From: Tupaia tana
Lineage: Eukaryota; Chordata; Mammalia; Scandentia; Tupaiidae
DNA: 64,000 bases
Assembly (NCBI GenBank): GCA_026018925.1
Contig: JAKSZU010000009.1
Location: 30,634,083 to 30,698,082, forward strand
Direction: 5' to 3'
Shown: positions 1 through 9,845 of the stretch, piece after piece
Layout of the letters: the number at the start of each line of letters is the position of its first letter
How positions within the stretch are numbered: position 1 is the first letter of the stretch
Notes under the pieces: generated by a model
What the model saw: the letters and a program-made list of their open reading frames with translations, nothing else
Told to the model about the DNA's origin: nothing
The model's database searches: none
Made by a program: the position numbers and the translations under genes

Positions 1-52
1 TGATGTTTGAATTTCTCAATAACTTCCTTGTCAAGAGGTTACCAAGTTTCTG

Positions 53-62
53 TATAAACATC
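53..62. repeat. Left TSD of the tubulin retrocopy
   Basis: 'tataaacatc' here matches 1655-1664 exactly. It marks the 3' (poly-A) side of the minus-strand retrocopy. Confidence 0.75.
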
Positions 63-1654
63 CTTTTCTTTTATGGAAACATCACTTTTATTGACAGTTT
101 AGGACCACAATGGACAGTTTCATAGAACAGAAATAAGGCAGTCCCAAGACAACGGAGAGTAAACTGCATCAATAGGTCAATATTTTTCACTCTCATCCTC
201 CCCCTAGCACTGTCTGCTCCAATCTTCTCATAATCGTTAAGGGCAGCCATGTCTTCTAAGGCCTCAGAAAACTCTCTTTCCTCCATCTCCTTACCCATGT
301 ATCAGTGAACAAAAGCATGCTTAGCATACATCAGGTCAAACTTGTAGTCCAGGAGAGCCCAGACATCAGCAATGGCTGTGGTGTGGCTCAGCATGCACAT
401 AGTTCACTGCACATTGGCCAGGTCTCGACTGGACACCACAGTGGAAGGCTGGTAATTAATGCTGACCTTGAAGCCAGTGGGGCACCAACCCACAAACTGG
501 ATGGTGCTCTTGTTTTTGATGGTGGCAATGGCAGCATTGACATCTTTGAGAACCACATTGCCACAGTACAACAAGCAGCAAGCCAAGTATTTACCATGAT
601 CAGGACTGTATTTCACCATCTTGTTGGCAGGCTCAAAGCAAGTATTGATGATCTCTGTTACAGTAAGTTGTTAATGGTAGACTTTCTCAGCAGAGATGAT
701 GGGAGCATATGTGGTCAGAGGGAAGTGGTTGAGGGGATAGGGTACTAGATAGGTCTGGAATTCTGTCAGATCAAAATTCAGAGCTCCATTGTGCTCGCTT
801 TGGGAGCACATATACTAAAATTCAGAGCTCCATCAAATCAGAAGGAAGCAGTGATGGAGGACACAATATGATTTATAAGGCAGTTAAGATTAGTATTGGT
901 TGGGAGTTAATTGTCAAGGTTTCTATGACAGATGTCATAGGTGGCCTCATTGTCTACCATGAAGTCACAGTCAGAGTGTTCCAGGGTGGTTGGTGGTTAG
1001 AAAAGCATTGTAGTACTCAACTACAGCTGTGAAAATCTGAGGACTGGATAGATAGAGAATTAAGCTTGGACTTCTTGCCATAATCCACCAAGAGCCAGAA
1101 CCAGTTACCCCACCAAAGCTGTGGAAAACCAAGAAGCCCTGCAGACCTGTGCACTGATCAGCCATCTTGTGAATTCAGTCCAAGATGAGGTCAATGATCT
1201 CCTTGTCAGTGGTGTATTGCCAATGGGCCTAGTTATTGGCAGCATCTTCATTGCTTGTGATGAGCTCCTTAGAGTGAAAAAGGTGGTGGCAGTTGCCAGT
1301 GTGAACTTCATCAATGACTGTGAGTTCCAGGTCTATAAACATTGCTCTGGGCATAGGCTTGTCAGTGTCAGTCTCACTGAATAAGGTGTTGAAGGAGTTA
1401 TATCCTTCCCCAGTGGTCTTGCCACTTGACTTCTGGCCATCAGGTTGGAAACCATGTTCCAGGCAATATTACAACTCCCAAAAGGCACTATTGATCTGGA
1501 CACCAGCCACACTAACATAGATGGAGATGCGCTCACATATGATGGAGACTTACAGAGCTCTGCAACGCTGAAAAAGGAGAGTGAGGAAAGCAAGGGAGCA
1601 GCGACAAGGTTCTCCCACTGACAGACTATCAAGGAGTCATGGGGAGTAGTCCTT
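63..1654 (-). pseudogene. Processed alpha-tubulin pseudogene
   Basis: Retrocopy of an alpha-tubulin mRNA, read on the minus strand. Recognisable stretches run in order: the N-terminus near 1540 (RECISI, then a decayed GQAGVQIG-type segment), ADQCTGLQGFLVFHSFGG at about 1165-1110, the [13 protein letters not shown] and [11 protein letters not shown] segments at about 600-500, WCPTGFKV near 480, and the acidic C-terminal [16 protein letters not shown] near 290-240. The initiator codon is ATA at 1540-1538 and several frameshifts and stops break the frame, so it cannot make tubulin. Exons are joined without introns. A 3' UTR with an AATAAA-type signal near 93-88 and an eroded A-tail (T-rich on plus, 63-75) follow. 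Flanks carry 'tataaacatc' at 53-62 and 1655-1664, a target-site duplication. The isotype cannot be assigned. The 147-aa plus-strand reading frame at 305-748 is an antisense shadow. Confidence 0.95.
791..822 (+). pseudogene. 3'-truncated U6 snRNA retrocopy
   Basis: About 32 nt match the 5' end of U6 snRNA (GTGCTCGCTT, AGCACATATACTAAAATT) with about two mismatches in the 5' stem-loop. The rest of U6, including the AGC triad region and 3' oligo-U, is absent and there is no poly-A tail. It lies inside the tubulin pseudogene between two copies of 'aaaattcagagctccat' (773-789 and 817-833), a 17-bp perfect TSD. The last six bases of the U6 match overlap the right TSD, so the 3' junction is a microhomology join. 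It must be younger than the tubulin retrocopy. It is too short to be functional. Confidence 0.85.
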
Positions 1655-1664
1655 TATAAACATC
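1655..1664. repeat. Right TSD of the tubulin retrocopy
   Basis: Exact partner of 53-62. It marks the 5' UTR end of the retrocopy. Confidence 0.75.
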
Positions 1665-2695
1665 TTTAGTGATAGGGAACTCACTACCTATTGAAACTAT
1701 ATTTTTCTTGGATAACCGTTGCTGATCCTTGTATAATATTGCTTATACTGATTCAAAATTTGTTATGTAGTTTCCATCCTACCCAGTCCTACCCTTTTGA
1801 AGACACAGAACAGTTGGTTCTTTCATCTTCATGATAGCACTTCTATTATTTGGGGAAAACTTCCATATTTCTCTTGAGTTTCTTCTTCTCAAAGCTCTAT
1901 GCTTCTTTATGAGGTTGTTTTATGTCTCTTTACTATACATATGATTATTCCTTTTAAAAAGTATGAGACCCAGAGTTTCATTTTATATAAAGAAGAAAAT
2001 AAAGATATCACCCAAAATGAAAACGTTAAGAAAAAAAGTTTAATTATGCACAATTATAATTATATCTCAAGTAAAAAAGTAACTAATAGGGCTTTTTTTT
2101 TTTTGAGTGGTGGCAATGGGTTAGTAGAAAGGAAATCGGGAGTAAAAATCCACTATATATTGACAGAAATTTATTAAATTATCTTAAAATTTTATAAATC
2201 AAGACAGAGACAAGTGGAATATTTTGAGTTATGGCAATAACCAGCAAGAAGAAACCCACAAAGAGAAGAGTTAAAAGTAGTTATAGCTCTGAAACTTGGA
2301 TGAGGGATAAGGAGATTTTTTTTTTTTTTACTTTTGTACCCTTTTATATTTTATGATTATCACCTAGGACATGCAAACTTATGTGATGTCTTATATGTAA
2401 TTTAGAAATAATAAAAGAAAACACTTTGAAATATAACAGTTTTGCTTTTTATATCATTTGACCATTAAACCTGACTTAGCTTGAATAATCTGGCAACAAA
2501 ATCTGAACTGATATAAACCTGTATATGCAATAAATATTATTGCAATATAGTAAATATACTCATAATTTTGGCTCAAGAAATAGTAATGTTTTTGATTAGA
2601 GGATTGTCTAAGTTCCCACTGGGTGTGCTACATAATATACAGTATCTGGCACTGTAGTTTTTCTTTTTCTAAATCCTGGGAAAATTGGAATTTTT
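1665..2695. other. Unassigned AT-rich intergenic DNA
   Basis: No coding region or recognisable repeat family. It has short T-runs near 2090-2104 and 2320-2332. The part from about 2040 to 2420 looks like a decayed interspersed repeat, but I cannot name it. Confidence 0.5.
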
Positions 2696-2712
2696 AAAAC
2701 ATATCTGACTTT

Positions 2713-2967
2713 GGGACCAGTAGATGGCATAATGATTATGTCACTGGACTCCCAAATAGTCAACTGTGGTTCAAGTCCCAGACCTGGCGACTTTGAACTG
2801 ATGCTGGGTATGTGCATGCATTCCCAAACTCCCGAAAGGAGACTGGAGGAGAAGGAATTGCAGTGTGACCATCCCCTCAGGGGGGTGATTTCCTGCTTTC
2901 TATCTCTCTCTGTCTCTCCAACAAGCGCACACACCTTATAGCAAAAATCTCCCCCCCCCCCAAAAAA
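2713..2967 (+). repeat. tRNA-derived SINE (CYN-like)
   Basis: Moderately diverged copy starting 'gggaccagtagatggcataatg' in the A-box region, with the B-box as 'ggttcaagtcc', CT-rich 3' part and 'ccttatagca' before a C/A-rich tail. Flanked by 'aaaacatatctg' at 2696-2707 and 2968-2979. Confidence 0.9.
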
Positions 2968-2980
2968 AAAACATATCTGG

Positions 2981-3169
2981 CTTAATTTCCTTCCTTATAC
3001 TCATTATCTGTTGATGATAACCTGTTTTGTATCCTCAATTGGACTGGTGTGAAGTATATTCATATTGAGTAAATTCAGTTTACAAACTAAGAGATGTATA
3101 GTGATTAAATGTATAAAATAAATAAAAATAAATTTACAAACAAGAAATAATAAGTGATAAATCTTTAAA
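2981..3169 (+). mobile_element. 5'-truncated L1 3' end
   Basis: The segment around 3000-3135 aligns by eye with the 3' UTR of L1-B near 24070-24190: 'tatctgttgatgataac', then a 'ctcaa.tggact' motif, then 'gtgattaaatgtataaaat' and an A-rich tail. It is followed by a third copy of the target sequence, 'aaaacatatctgg' at 3170-3182. Confidence 0.7.
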
Positions 3170-3221
3170 AAAACATATCTGGTCTTTTAGATATGGTATT
3201 GTGAACCTGCAAAACTTTATT

Positions 3222-3487
3222 ATTCTGATAAAAAGAATGGTAGTGGTATCAGGCAGTGGAATAGTGGTAGTGCATCTAGATCCATATGAGGGTAAGGACT
3301 TGGGTTCACATTCTGGGACCTCTGAGTATGACAGGCAAGCAGGCACATATGATCTGTGTTGTCTGAGATTGGAGATGGATTTCAGCATGGAAATCCTGTT
3401 AAGAATTCTTGTCTATCTGTCTCTCTATCTCTGTCTATCTTTATCTCTCTCTGTCTACCCCTCTCCCTCATGGAAGAAATGAATAAA
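3222..3487 (+). repeat. Old SINE-like element, other family
   Basis: Has a tRNA-like head ('tggaatagtggtagtgc', then 'gggttcacattc' resembling a B box), a body and a CT-rich 3' stretch (3410-3470). Its body differs from the CYN-like SINEs. Possible TSD 'aactttat' near 3213 and 3490. Family not assigned. Confidence 0.5.
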
Positions 3488-3514
3488 TAAACTTTATAAG
3501 AAATGATGTTACAA

Positions 3515-3781
3515 GGCTGGCCAAGTGACATGGTGGTCAAGGAGGTTATATCCCACAAAGCTGACTGTGGCTTGAGTCCCAGACCTGGAGGCTTGAAAAA
3601 CATGCTGGGTATATGTGTGTGCATGCATGCTCAAAATCCTGAGAGGAGAGAGGAGGAAAAGGGATTGCAATATGGTCATTACCACTGGTGGCAATTTCTG
3701 ATTTCTCACTTTCTGTCTCTGTCTCTCTCTCTCTGGGGAATGCATAAATCCTATAGCAGAAAAAAAAAGAAAAAGAAAAAA
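3515..3781 (+). repeat. CYN-like SINE, diverged copy
   Basis: Head begins 'ggctggccaagtgacatggtgg', closer to the older 'gctggcc...tggtggt' subfamily. CT-rich region at 3705-3740, 'cctatagcag', then a mixed A/G tail at 3758-3783. Confidence 0.85.
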
Positions 3782-4214
3782 AGATGGCAGAGCCATGAGT
3801 ATACACAATATTTTCTCATATTATGACCACAAAAGAACCCAAATAATCACTTTCCCTTGTCTAGATATCATTTTTATTTATGCATCCTAACATTAATCAC
3901 ATTAGTTGTTGTGTTGTTTGCATTACATTAACCAAATTATTTTGAGTTTACAGTCTATTAAATACTGAAGGCTCCTTTACAAGAGCTACTGTAGGTAAAC
4001 TATGTTCCCGAGAGTAATGTAGAAGATGAATGTGCATTCACTACAGAGTTGTTATAAATAACAAGTTCCCAGATGCATTTAAAATATCATTCAGTATACC
4101 AAGATATGATTTCCAGACAAGTTTTCAATAACATTCTTACAACACAACATTGTTACTACCTCAATACAGTGTATAACATGGTATGCATAGCATGCTATCA
4201 AATTAATTATACTT
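3782..4214. other. Unassigned intergenic DNA
   Basis: Low-complexity AT-rich sequence. I see no gene and no named repeat. Confidence 0.5.
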
Positions 4215-4400
4215 GATTTTAATCCTGAATCTGGTACTTACTAGGAATGTGAACTTGGGAAATACATCTTCGTAAATGCTAAATTTACAAAGAGATTCAT
4301 CTATAAAATGGGCTTTATAAAATCAAGTATACTATGAAGAGTTGCTCTATATTCTTGGTTCATAAGGAGCACAATAAATGTAGATACTATTATTGTAAAT
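4215..4400 (-). repeat. MIR element
   Basis: Resembles antisense MIR: 'ctgaatctggtacttacta', 'gtgaacttgggaaa', 'catctataaaatgg' appear in the usual order. Heavily diverged. Confidence 0.55.
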
Positions 4401-4427
4401 ACATTACAAGTAATAATAATAATATAA

Positions 4428-4482
4428 AGCACTGATTCCCAAACACTGATGCACATTAGAATCATATGGAGAAATTTTTTAA
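4428..4482 (+). mobile_element. MER5-type DNA transposon, left part
   Basis: 'tgattcccaaacactgatgc' followed by 'acattagaatcatatggaga' matches the well-known terminal region of MER5 (hAT-Charlie) elements. Interrupted by the SINE at 4483-4732 and resumed after it. Confidence 0.6.
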
Positions 4483-4732
4483 TTTTTTGGAGAGGTTTTA
4501 GCTATAGGGTGCGTGCGCTTGCCATAAAAACAGAGAGAGACAGAAAGTGAGAAATCACCCCCCAGGAAGGATGGCCATGCCACAATCCCTTCTCCTCTAT
4601 TCTCCTCTTGGGATCTTGGGCACGCACGCACACACGCCCGGAGTGAGTTTAAGCCACCAACTCCGGGACTTGAACTGCGGTATACTACATGGGAGTCCAG
4701 CGACATAGCCATTATGCCAACTGCTGGTCCCC
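4483..4732 (-). repeat. CYN-like SINE
   Basis: Reverse-orientation copy: T-run, 'agctatagggtgcgtgcgctt', GA-rich block, then the tRNA-like head ending 'actgctggtcccc'. CpG sites are partly preserved, suggesting a fairly young copy. It splits a MER5-type element. Confidence 0.95.
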
Positions 4733-4737
4733 ATATG

Positions 4738-4835
4738 GGTAATTTTTTTAAAGTTCTGATGCCCAGGTTATAGCCCACGGATTAAATCAGAATATCTGAA
4801 GGTGGGAGCCAGGTGATGTCAGTGTGCAAAAAGGG
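4738..4835 (+). mobile_element. MER5-type DNA transposon, right part
   Basis: 'gttctgatgcccaggttata', 'gattaaatcagaatatctga', 'agccaggtgatgtcagtgtg' continue the element begun at 4428. Confidence 0.55.
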
Positions 4836-4949
4836 AACCATTCATCTGAACTGAGAAAGCTTTATAATTGCCACTGGAAGATAGATTTCTTGTTGTCATA
4901 TTAAAGATTCCCATGTCTAATTTACTTGATAGCTGGGGTTACTAGGCTC

Positions 4950-5203
4950 TTTTTTGGGGGGGAGGTTTTTGCTATAGGGTGTGTGCACTCGCCAGAAAGA
5001 CAGAGACAGAGAGACAGAAAGCGAGAAATCACACCCCAGGGGGGATGGCCACGCCGCAATCCCTTCTCCATTCTCCTCTCGGGATCTTGGGCACGCACGC
5101 ACATGCACCCGACATGAGTTTTAAGCCACCATGTCTGGGGCTGGAACTGCGGTCGACTACGTGGGAGTCCAGCGACATAGCCATTACGCTAACTGCTGGT
5201 CTC
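4950..5203 (-). repeat. CYN-like SINE
   Basis: Reverse copy with 'gctatagggtgtgtgcactcgcc', GA-rich region, 'ggaactgcggtcgactacgt' (B-box side) and the head end 'aactgctggtctc'. Lies 218 bp from the previous copy in the same orientation. Confidence 0.95.
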
Positions 5204-6461
5204 AACTCTTAATAGCTTTTTCTAATCTCAGCACTACGAAGTTTTTGTTTGTTTGTTTTGTAATTATCTACAGATTGTTGGAAATATTTTTTTTGCAAAG
5301 TGACCCCTACAAAATGGTGAGCCCATTTTTGTCAGAAAGTGAGCCTCTTACCACAGAGATGTATTTATTTATCAAAAGAATAATGCAAACTTTAAGACAC
5401 TAATTCCTTCAACTAGCATTCATTTAATACAATATCAAGAACCTTTGATATTTTAGTGTTTCTCCTCTGAACATACTGTATTTGTGTATAGTTTTCTTAT
5501 TTTCACATGGTCCTATTAAAATGCAGTACCCTGAAATGAAGTCAGTATTTCATCCTGCCTTGCACTAGATACTGAAATTCTATTATGTAACCAAAAATCA
5601 CTTTAATTTTTGATTGCTACATCTCATTGTCGATTCATGTTGAGTTTTTATCATCAACCAAAACAATTAAATCTTTTTCAGATATATTGATACCATTCTA
5701 GGTCTTCTATTTCTTACACAACTTTTTAAGTCTAATTATAGACATTTACATGTATTTATGTTAAATATACTTTTGTTCATTGTTTCAGACAGTTGAAAGT
5801 TTCTGAAGCCTTGTTCTGTCATTCAGATCTGGCAATTAATTTTTTAAGCAAATATGTAATTAGAGTAAATGAATATAGATGGTGATTATATTAATAGAGT
5901 GGTAAGAAAGATCAGATTATTACTAGAAAGATTTTCTTTTGATTTGTTATTGGACAGTTTGCTCTTTCCTTATCTTTAAGCATTGAATTGTGGACATTGT
6001 TCATACTTTGGATTCAAGATAAGAAAGAATAAGTGGAAATATGTGTTGGCATATATTTCCTTAGTTTCTTCATTAAACAAATATTGAGAATACACTGTGT
6101 GATATGGAATAGTTTTTCAAGTGTTCATTTTTAGGGTTATATTGAGTAGTAAAAGAAATTATACTTGCCTCAAGGATCTCTTGGTTTACTCAGCAGAATA
6201 TGCAGTGTGAGAAATGGTACAGTGGAGGCAAGCACAGAATAATATGAGCGTACAATTGAAGTTCACTGAAACCATCCCAGAAGTTTAAGTAAGTCATCCT
6301 GAAGAACATACATCTGAAGGACTGGTAGATAATAGCTGAAGAATTAAAAAGAAGAGAAAAGGTTGAGTCCTTAGTATATACAGGAAGTTTTCTCTGCCCC
6401 TTCTCTAAACATGAAAATGGTGAACAAACTTCACTACAATAAAAAAAAAAAAAATAGTTAA
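5204..6461. other. Unassigned AT-rich intergenic DNA
   Basis: No gene, no SINE and no L1 that I can recognise over about 1.25 kb. One A-run at 6441-6454 precedes the next SINE. Confidence 0.5.
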
Positions 6462-6727
6462 GGGGCCAGCAGATGGCATAATGATTATGTCACTGGACTC
6501 TCCCATATAGTTAACTGTGGGTCAAGTACCAGACCTAGTGGCTTAAAACTCATGCCAAACGCCTGTGCATATGCATGCCCAAGATTCCAAGAGGAGAATG
6601 GAGGATTGCGTGGTGGCCAACCCCCACCCTGGGGAAGGGTGGTATGTGATTTCTTGCTTTCTGGCTCTCTGTCTTTCTCTCTTCAGTGAGCATACGCACC
6701 CTATAGCAAAAATCTCTCTTTAAAAAA
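6462..6727 (+). repeat. CYN-like SINE
   Basis: 'gggccagcagatggcataatg' head, degenerate B box 'gggtcaagtacc', CT-rich region at 6650-6685, 'ccctatagca', A-rich tail. Imperfect TSD around 'agttaa' at 6456 and 6727. Confidence 0.9.
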
Positions 6728-8070
6728 GTTAAACTTGAAAATAAGAAAGGGAAATATTTATTTGGCAGAAATATGAAGAACATTCAAAGCATTCAGTGGG
6801 AAATGAAGATGGCAGCTCAGAGATCTTATGAATGCACTTAAGGCTGAGAGTCTAAGCTAGAAATTCTAAGAACCCCAGACAGTGTAAATGGAGGTCCCTA
6901 CATAAAATTCAGAGCCAGAAAAGATCTATCAAATCTACAAATGGTTTGTAGAAAAGCTTTGTGCACCATGTCAAGCATACAAGAAAAAAGAGAGCTATTG
7001 GTCCCACTTAATAGATGAAAAAGAGTGAGCTACAAATAATCAGAGTATTAAGTCATTTATGGATATTGGTAATAAATGGTAAATACCAACATATTGTAAA
7101 ACTAGAACAGAAAAACTAATGCTAAAACTGGCCCTTGCTATGAGAGGCTAATTCAAGACTACATAGAGAAAATGCTACAAATCAGGACATGAGATGACTT
7201 CTAAAAGAGTATCTTCTAAAGATGAGTCTGCAAAATGAACAAGCAAACATCCAAACAACTAGAAAACTCTCCACATGTCAGAAAACTTGCAAAATAGACA
7301 AACACAATAATCCCATACTGCAATACACTATAGGTAATATAATCATTGAACATGATCTAGAATATAAGATAAAAAACATTAAAGAGTTCTGTTTATGGAT
7401 ATCAGTGTGAGTAGCTCCGTAGATCCACTGACAAGAGAAACAAACATAACTAGTGGTACTTACACACATAAAAGTCTCTAGAAATAGCCCCATGGGCATA
7501 AAGCAAAAAAGCATTTATTCACAAAAATCTACTAAAACTTGTGTTTTAGTAAGAGTAACAGTAAGAGACTATGGAATTTGAACTGTGATCTACTCCCCCA
7601 ACTCTGTGTGACAGAATCTCTAATCTGGCCAGGTATGACCAAGAATAAGAGATTCTCTCACCTATGTTTCCAGTGAAGTAATATATGATATCTCGCCAGG
7701 AGCAGCAAACTGTCAGCATTTCTTGACCCACCAACTCCAAGTTTAAGAAGCTAAACCCCTATGAAGGGTGGCCTAGTGGTTGGAGGTTATCTTTGCCACC
7801 TAGTCCCACGCATATGAAGAAGGCCTTACCACAGATAGAGCAGACAATATCCCAATTCACTCACAGAGCTAAGATGCCACAGCAAGAGAGGCAAACCAAG
7901 AAGTTACCTTCTTACCCAGAGCCTGGAGTAATGACTCAGAGATTTTAAGACAGGAAGAGATAGTATATAACCATAAAGATTTGTAAAGCTCTTGCCAAAA
8001 GAGTTAAATGTATGAAACAGACCACGGAGATGTTTGTGCCTAAAGAGGCTCTTGAAAATAATGCTTTGGT
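6728..8070. other. Mostly unassigned; possible SINE remnant
   Basis: No gene. A short segment at about 7760-7810 ('gggtggcctagtggttggag') resembles a decayed SINE head, but the rest cannot be confirmed. Confidence 0.4.
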
Positions 8071-8296
8071 CAGCTGGTGCTGTGGTGGCTGGGTCCCCTG
8101 TGGCTGACTGTGCAATTAAGAGTTCTAGACCCAGCAGTCTGAAAAACACCCCAGGTATGTGAGTGTGTGTGTGTGTGTATACTCAAAATCCTACAAAGAG
8201 GGAGAAACACAAGAGAAGGGTTGGTGGCATGAACATCCCTCATGAAGAATGCTTTCTCACTCCCCCCTCCCCCAGGGCAGATGGCCTCTCACAAAC
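8071..8296 (+). repeat. Diverged CYN-like SINE
   Basis: Head 'cagctggtgctgtggtggct', weak B box, '(tg)n' run at 8160-8178, then a region matching the SINE body ('actcaaaatcctac', 'aagggttggtggc'). Its 3' part is interrupted by a younger SINE. Confidence 0.65.
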
Positions 8297-8545
8297 TTTT
8301 TTTTTTTTTTGCTATAGGGATTATGCACTCACCAGAAAGGCAGAGAGAGACAGAGAGACAGAAAGCAAGAAATCACCCCCCAGGAGGGATGGACACGCTG
8401 CAGTCCCTTCTCCTCTATTCTCTCAGGATCTTGGGCATGTACTCACACGCGCCCGACATGAGTTTAAGCCACCGGGTCTGGGACTCGAACCGTGATTGAC
8501 TACATGGGATTCCAGAGACCTAGCCATTATGTCAACTGCTGGTCC
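8297..8545 (-). repeat. CYN-like SINE inserted in an older SINE
   Basis: T-run, 'gctatagggattatgcactc', GA-rich block, CpG-containing middle and head end 'caactgctggtcc'. Sits in the tail region of the diverged copy at 8071. Confidence 0.93.
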
Positions 8546-9102
8546 TGACAAATATTTTTAAAAAGATACAAAGAAAGAAAAGCAATAATAGCTCCTCTGA
8601 AGTAAGGGCAACAAGCTATTGATAATTTATAGGGTCAATTAGGTCATTAGAAAGAAGAAGAAAAGAGATAGCTAAGAAGAGCTCTTTTAGGGTTAGAACA
8701 AACCTAAAAGATGGGTATAAGAGCAATCTCTGCCCAAATGTAATTGAATTACACAGGTAGTGTAACTCCAGGGCATGACCAGGGCATTGCTGGAAACAAA
8801 ATAGCAAACAACTTCAATTAGTGGAGTCTAAGACTTGGGCATTAATACCGACTGAATAAGATGGGTTAATGAGGAAAGATAAAATAGTCCTATTGAAACC
8901 GCTGTCGTTACCTTCTGAGAAACAACATCAAAAGCTTCACATTGCATGGGGATTAAACTTCATTTAAATAGTTTTTCCAAGTCACTAAACTAGTAAATAA
9001 TAAAATAACAACAACAAGCCTCAAAGTGGGGAGAGGGGAATTAGTATCTAGAGTAGCTACTACATATTACCTGAAATATCCAGTTCTCAACAAAGAATTG
9101 CA
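8546..9102. other. Unassigned AT-rich intergenic DNA
   Basis: No gene or named repeat seen. Confidence 0.5.
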
Positions 9103-9132
9103 AGACTATATAATGCCCTTCTTTGTCTTTTC

Positions 9133-9408
9133 TTACAGTTTTTGTCTTGAAGCTGTTTTGTCCGAATTCAGTACAGTGACTTCTGATCTTTTTTGGTTTC
9201 TATTTGTGTATATCTTTTTCCAGCCCTTTATTTTTAGTCTAAGTATGTCTTTATCCATGAGATGGGTTTCTTGTAGGCAGCAGATGGAAGGTTTCTGATT
9301 TTTAATCCATTCAGCCAGTCTGTTTCTCTTGATTGGAGAATTTAATCCATTGACATTCAATGGTGTTATTGTTATTTCCAGACTTGTCTCCACCATTAAG
9401 TTGGCCAT
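9133..9408 (-). pseudogene. L1-A ORF2 N-terminus (endonuclease start), inverted
   Basis: 91-residue open stretch with ITITPLNVNGLNSPIKRN and CCLQETHLMDKDI, the conserved opening of the L1 apurinic-like endonuclease, including the active-site Asn in LNVNG and the Glu in QETH. It ends where the inverted piece ends and cannot join its downstream part. The ORF1 C-terminal remnant lies upstream on the same strand, at about 9844-9440. Confidence 0.9.
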
Positions 9409-9845
9409 ATTCCTGGTTGATTTCTTTCCTTTTATTGCTGTCTGTCTGTCTTTCAGTTTTCTTGGTGTAGTACTCCTTTCAGAATTTCTTGAAGAGACGG
9501 TCTGGAGTTGGTAAATTCTATCAGGTTTTGTTTATCTGAGAATGTTTTTAATTTTTTTTTCCCATATGAAGGATAATCTTGCCAGGTATAGTATTCTTGG
9601 TAGAAATTATTTTTCATTTAACACTTTGAATATATTTACCCATTTTTTCCTTGCTTGCATTGTTTCTGATGAGAGGTCAGTGTTAGACTGATGGGATAGC
9701 CTTTGTAAATGAATTGACGTTTCTCTCTTGCTAATCTTAGTATTTTGTCTTTGTGTGTCATTTTGGTCAATCTAGAAATAATGTGGCATGGAGAGAATCT
9801 TCTTGGATTTATTCTACTTGGGGTTCTTTGTATTTCTTGGGTGTG

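Noticed and set aside
305-748. 147-codon plus-strand frame
   Set aside because: It lies antisense to the alpha-tubulin pseudogene and owes its length to the antisense codon pattern of the old coding sequence.
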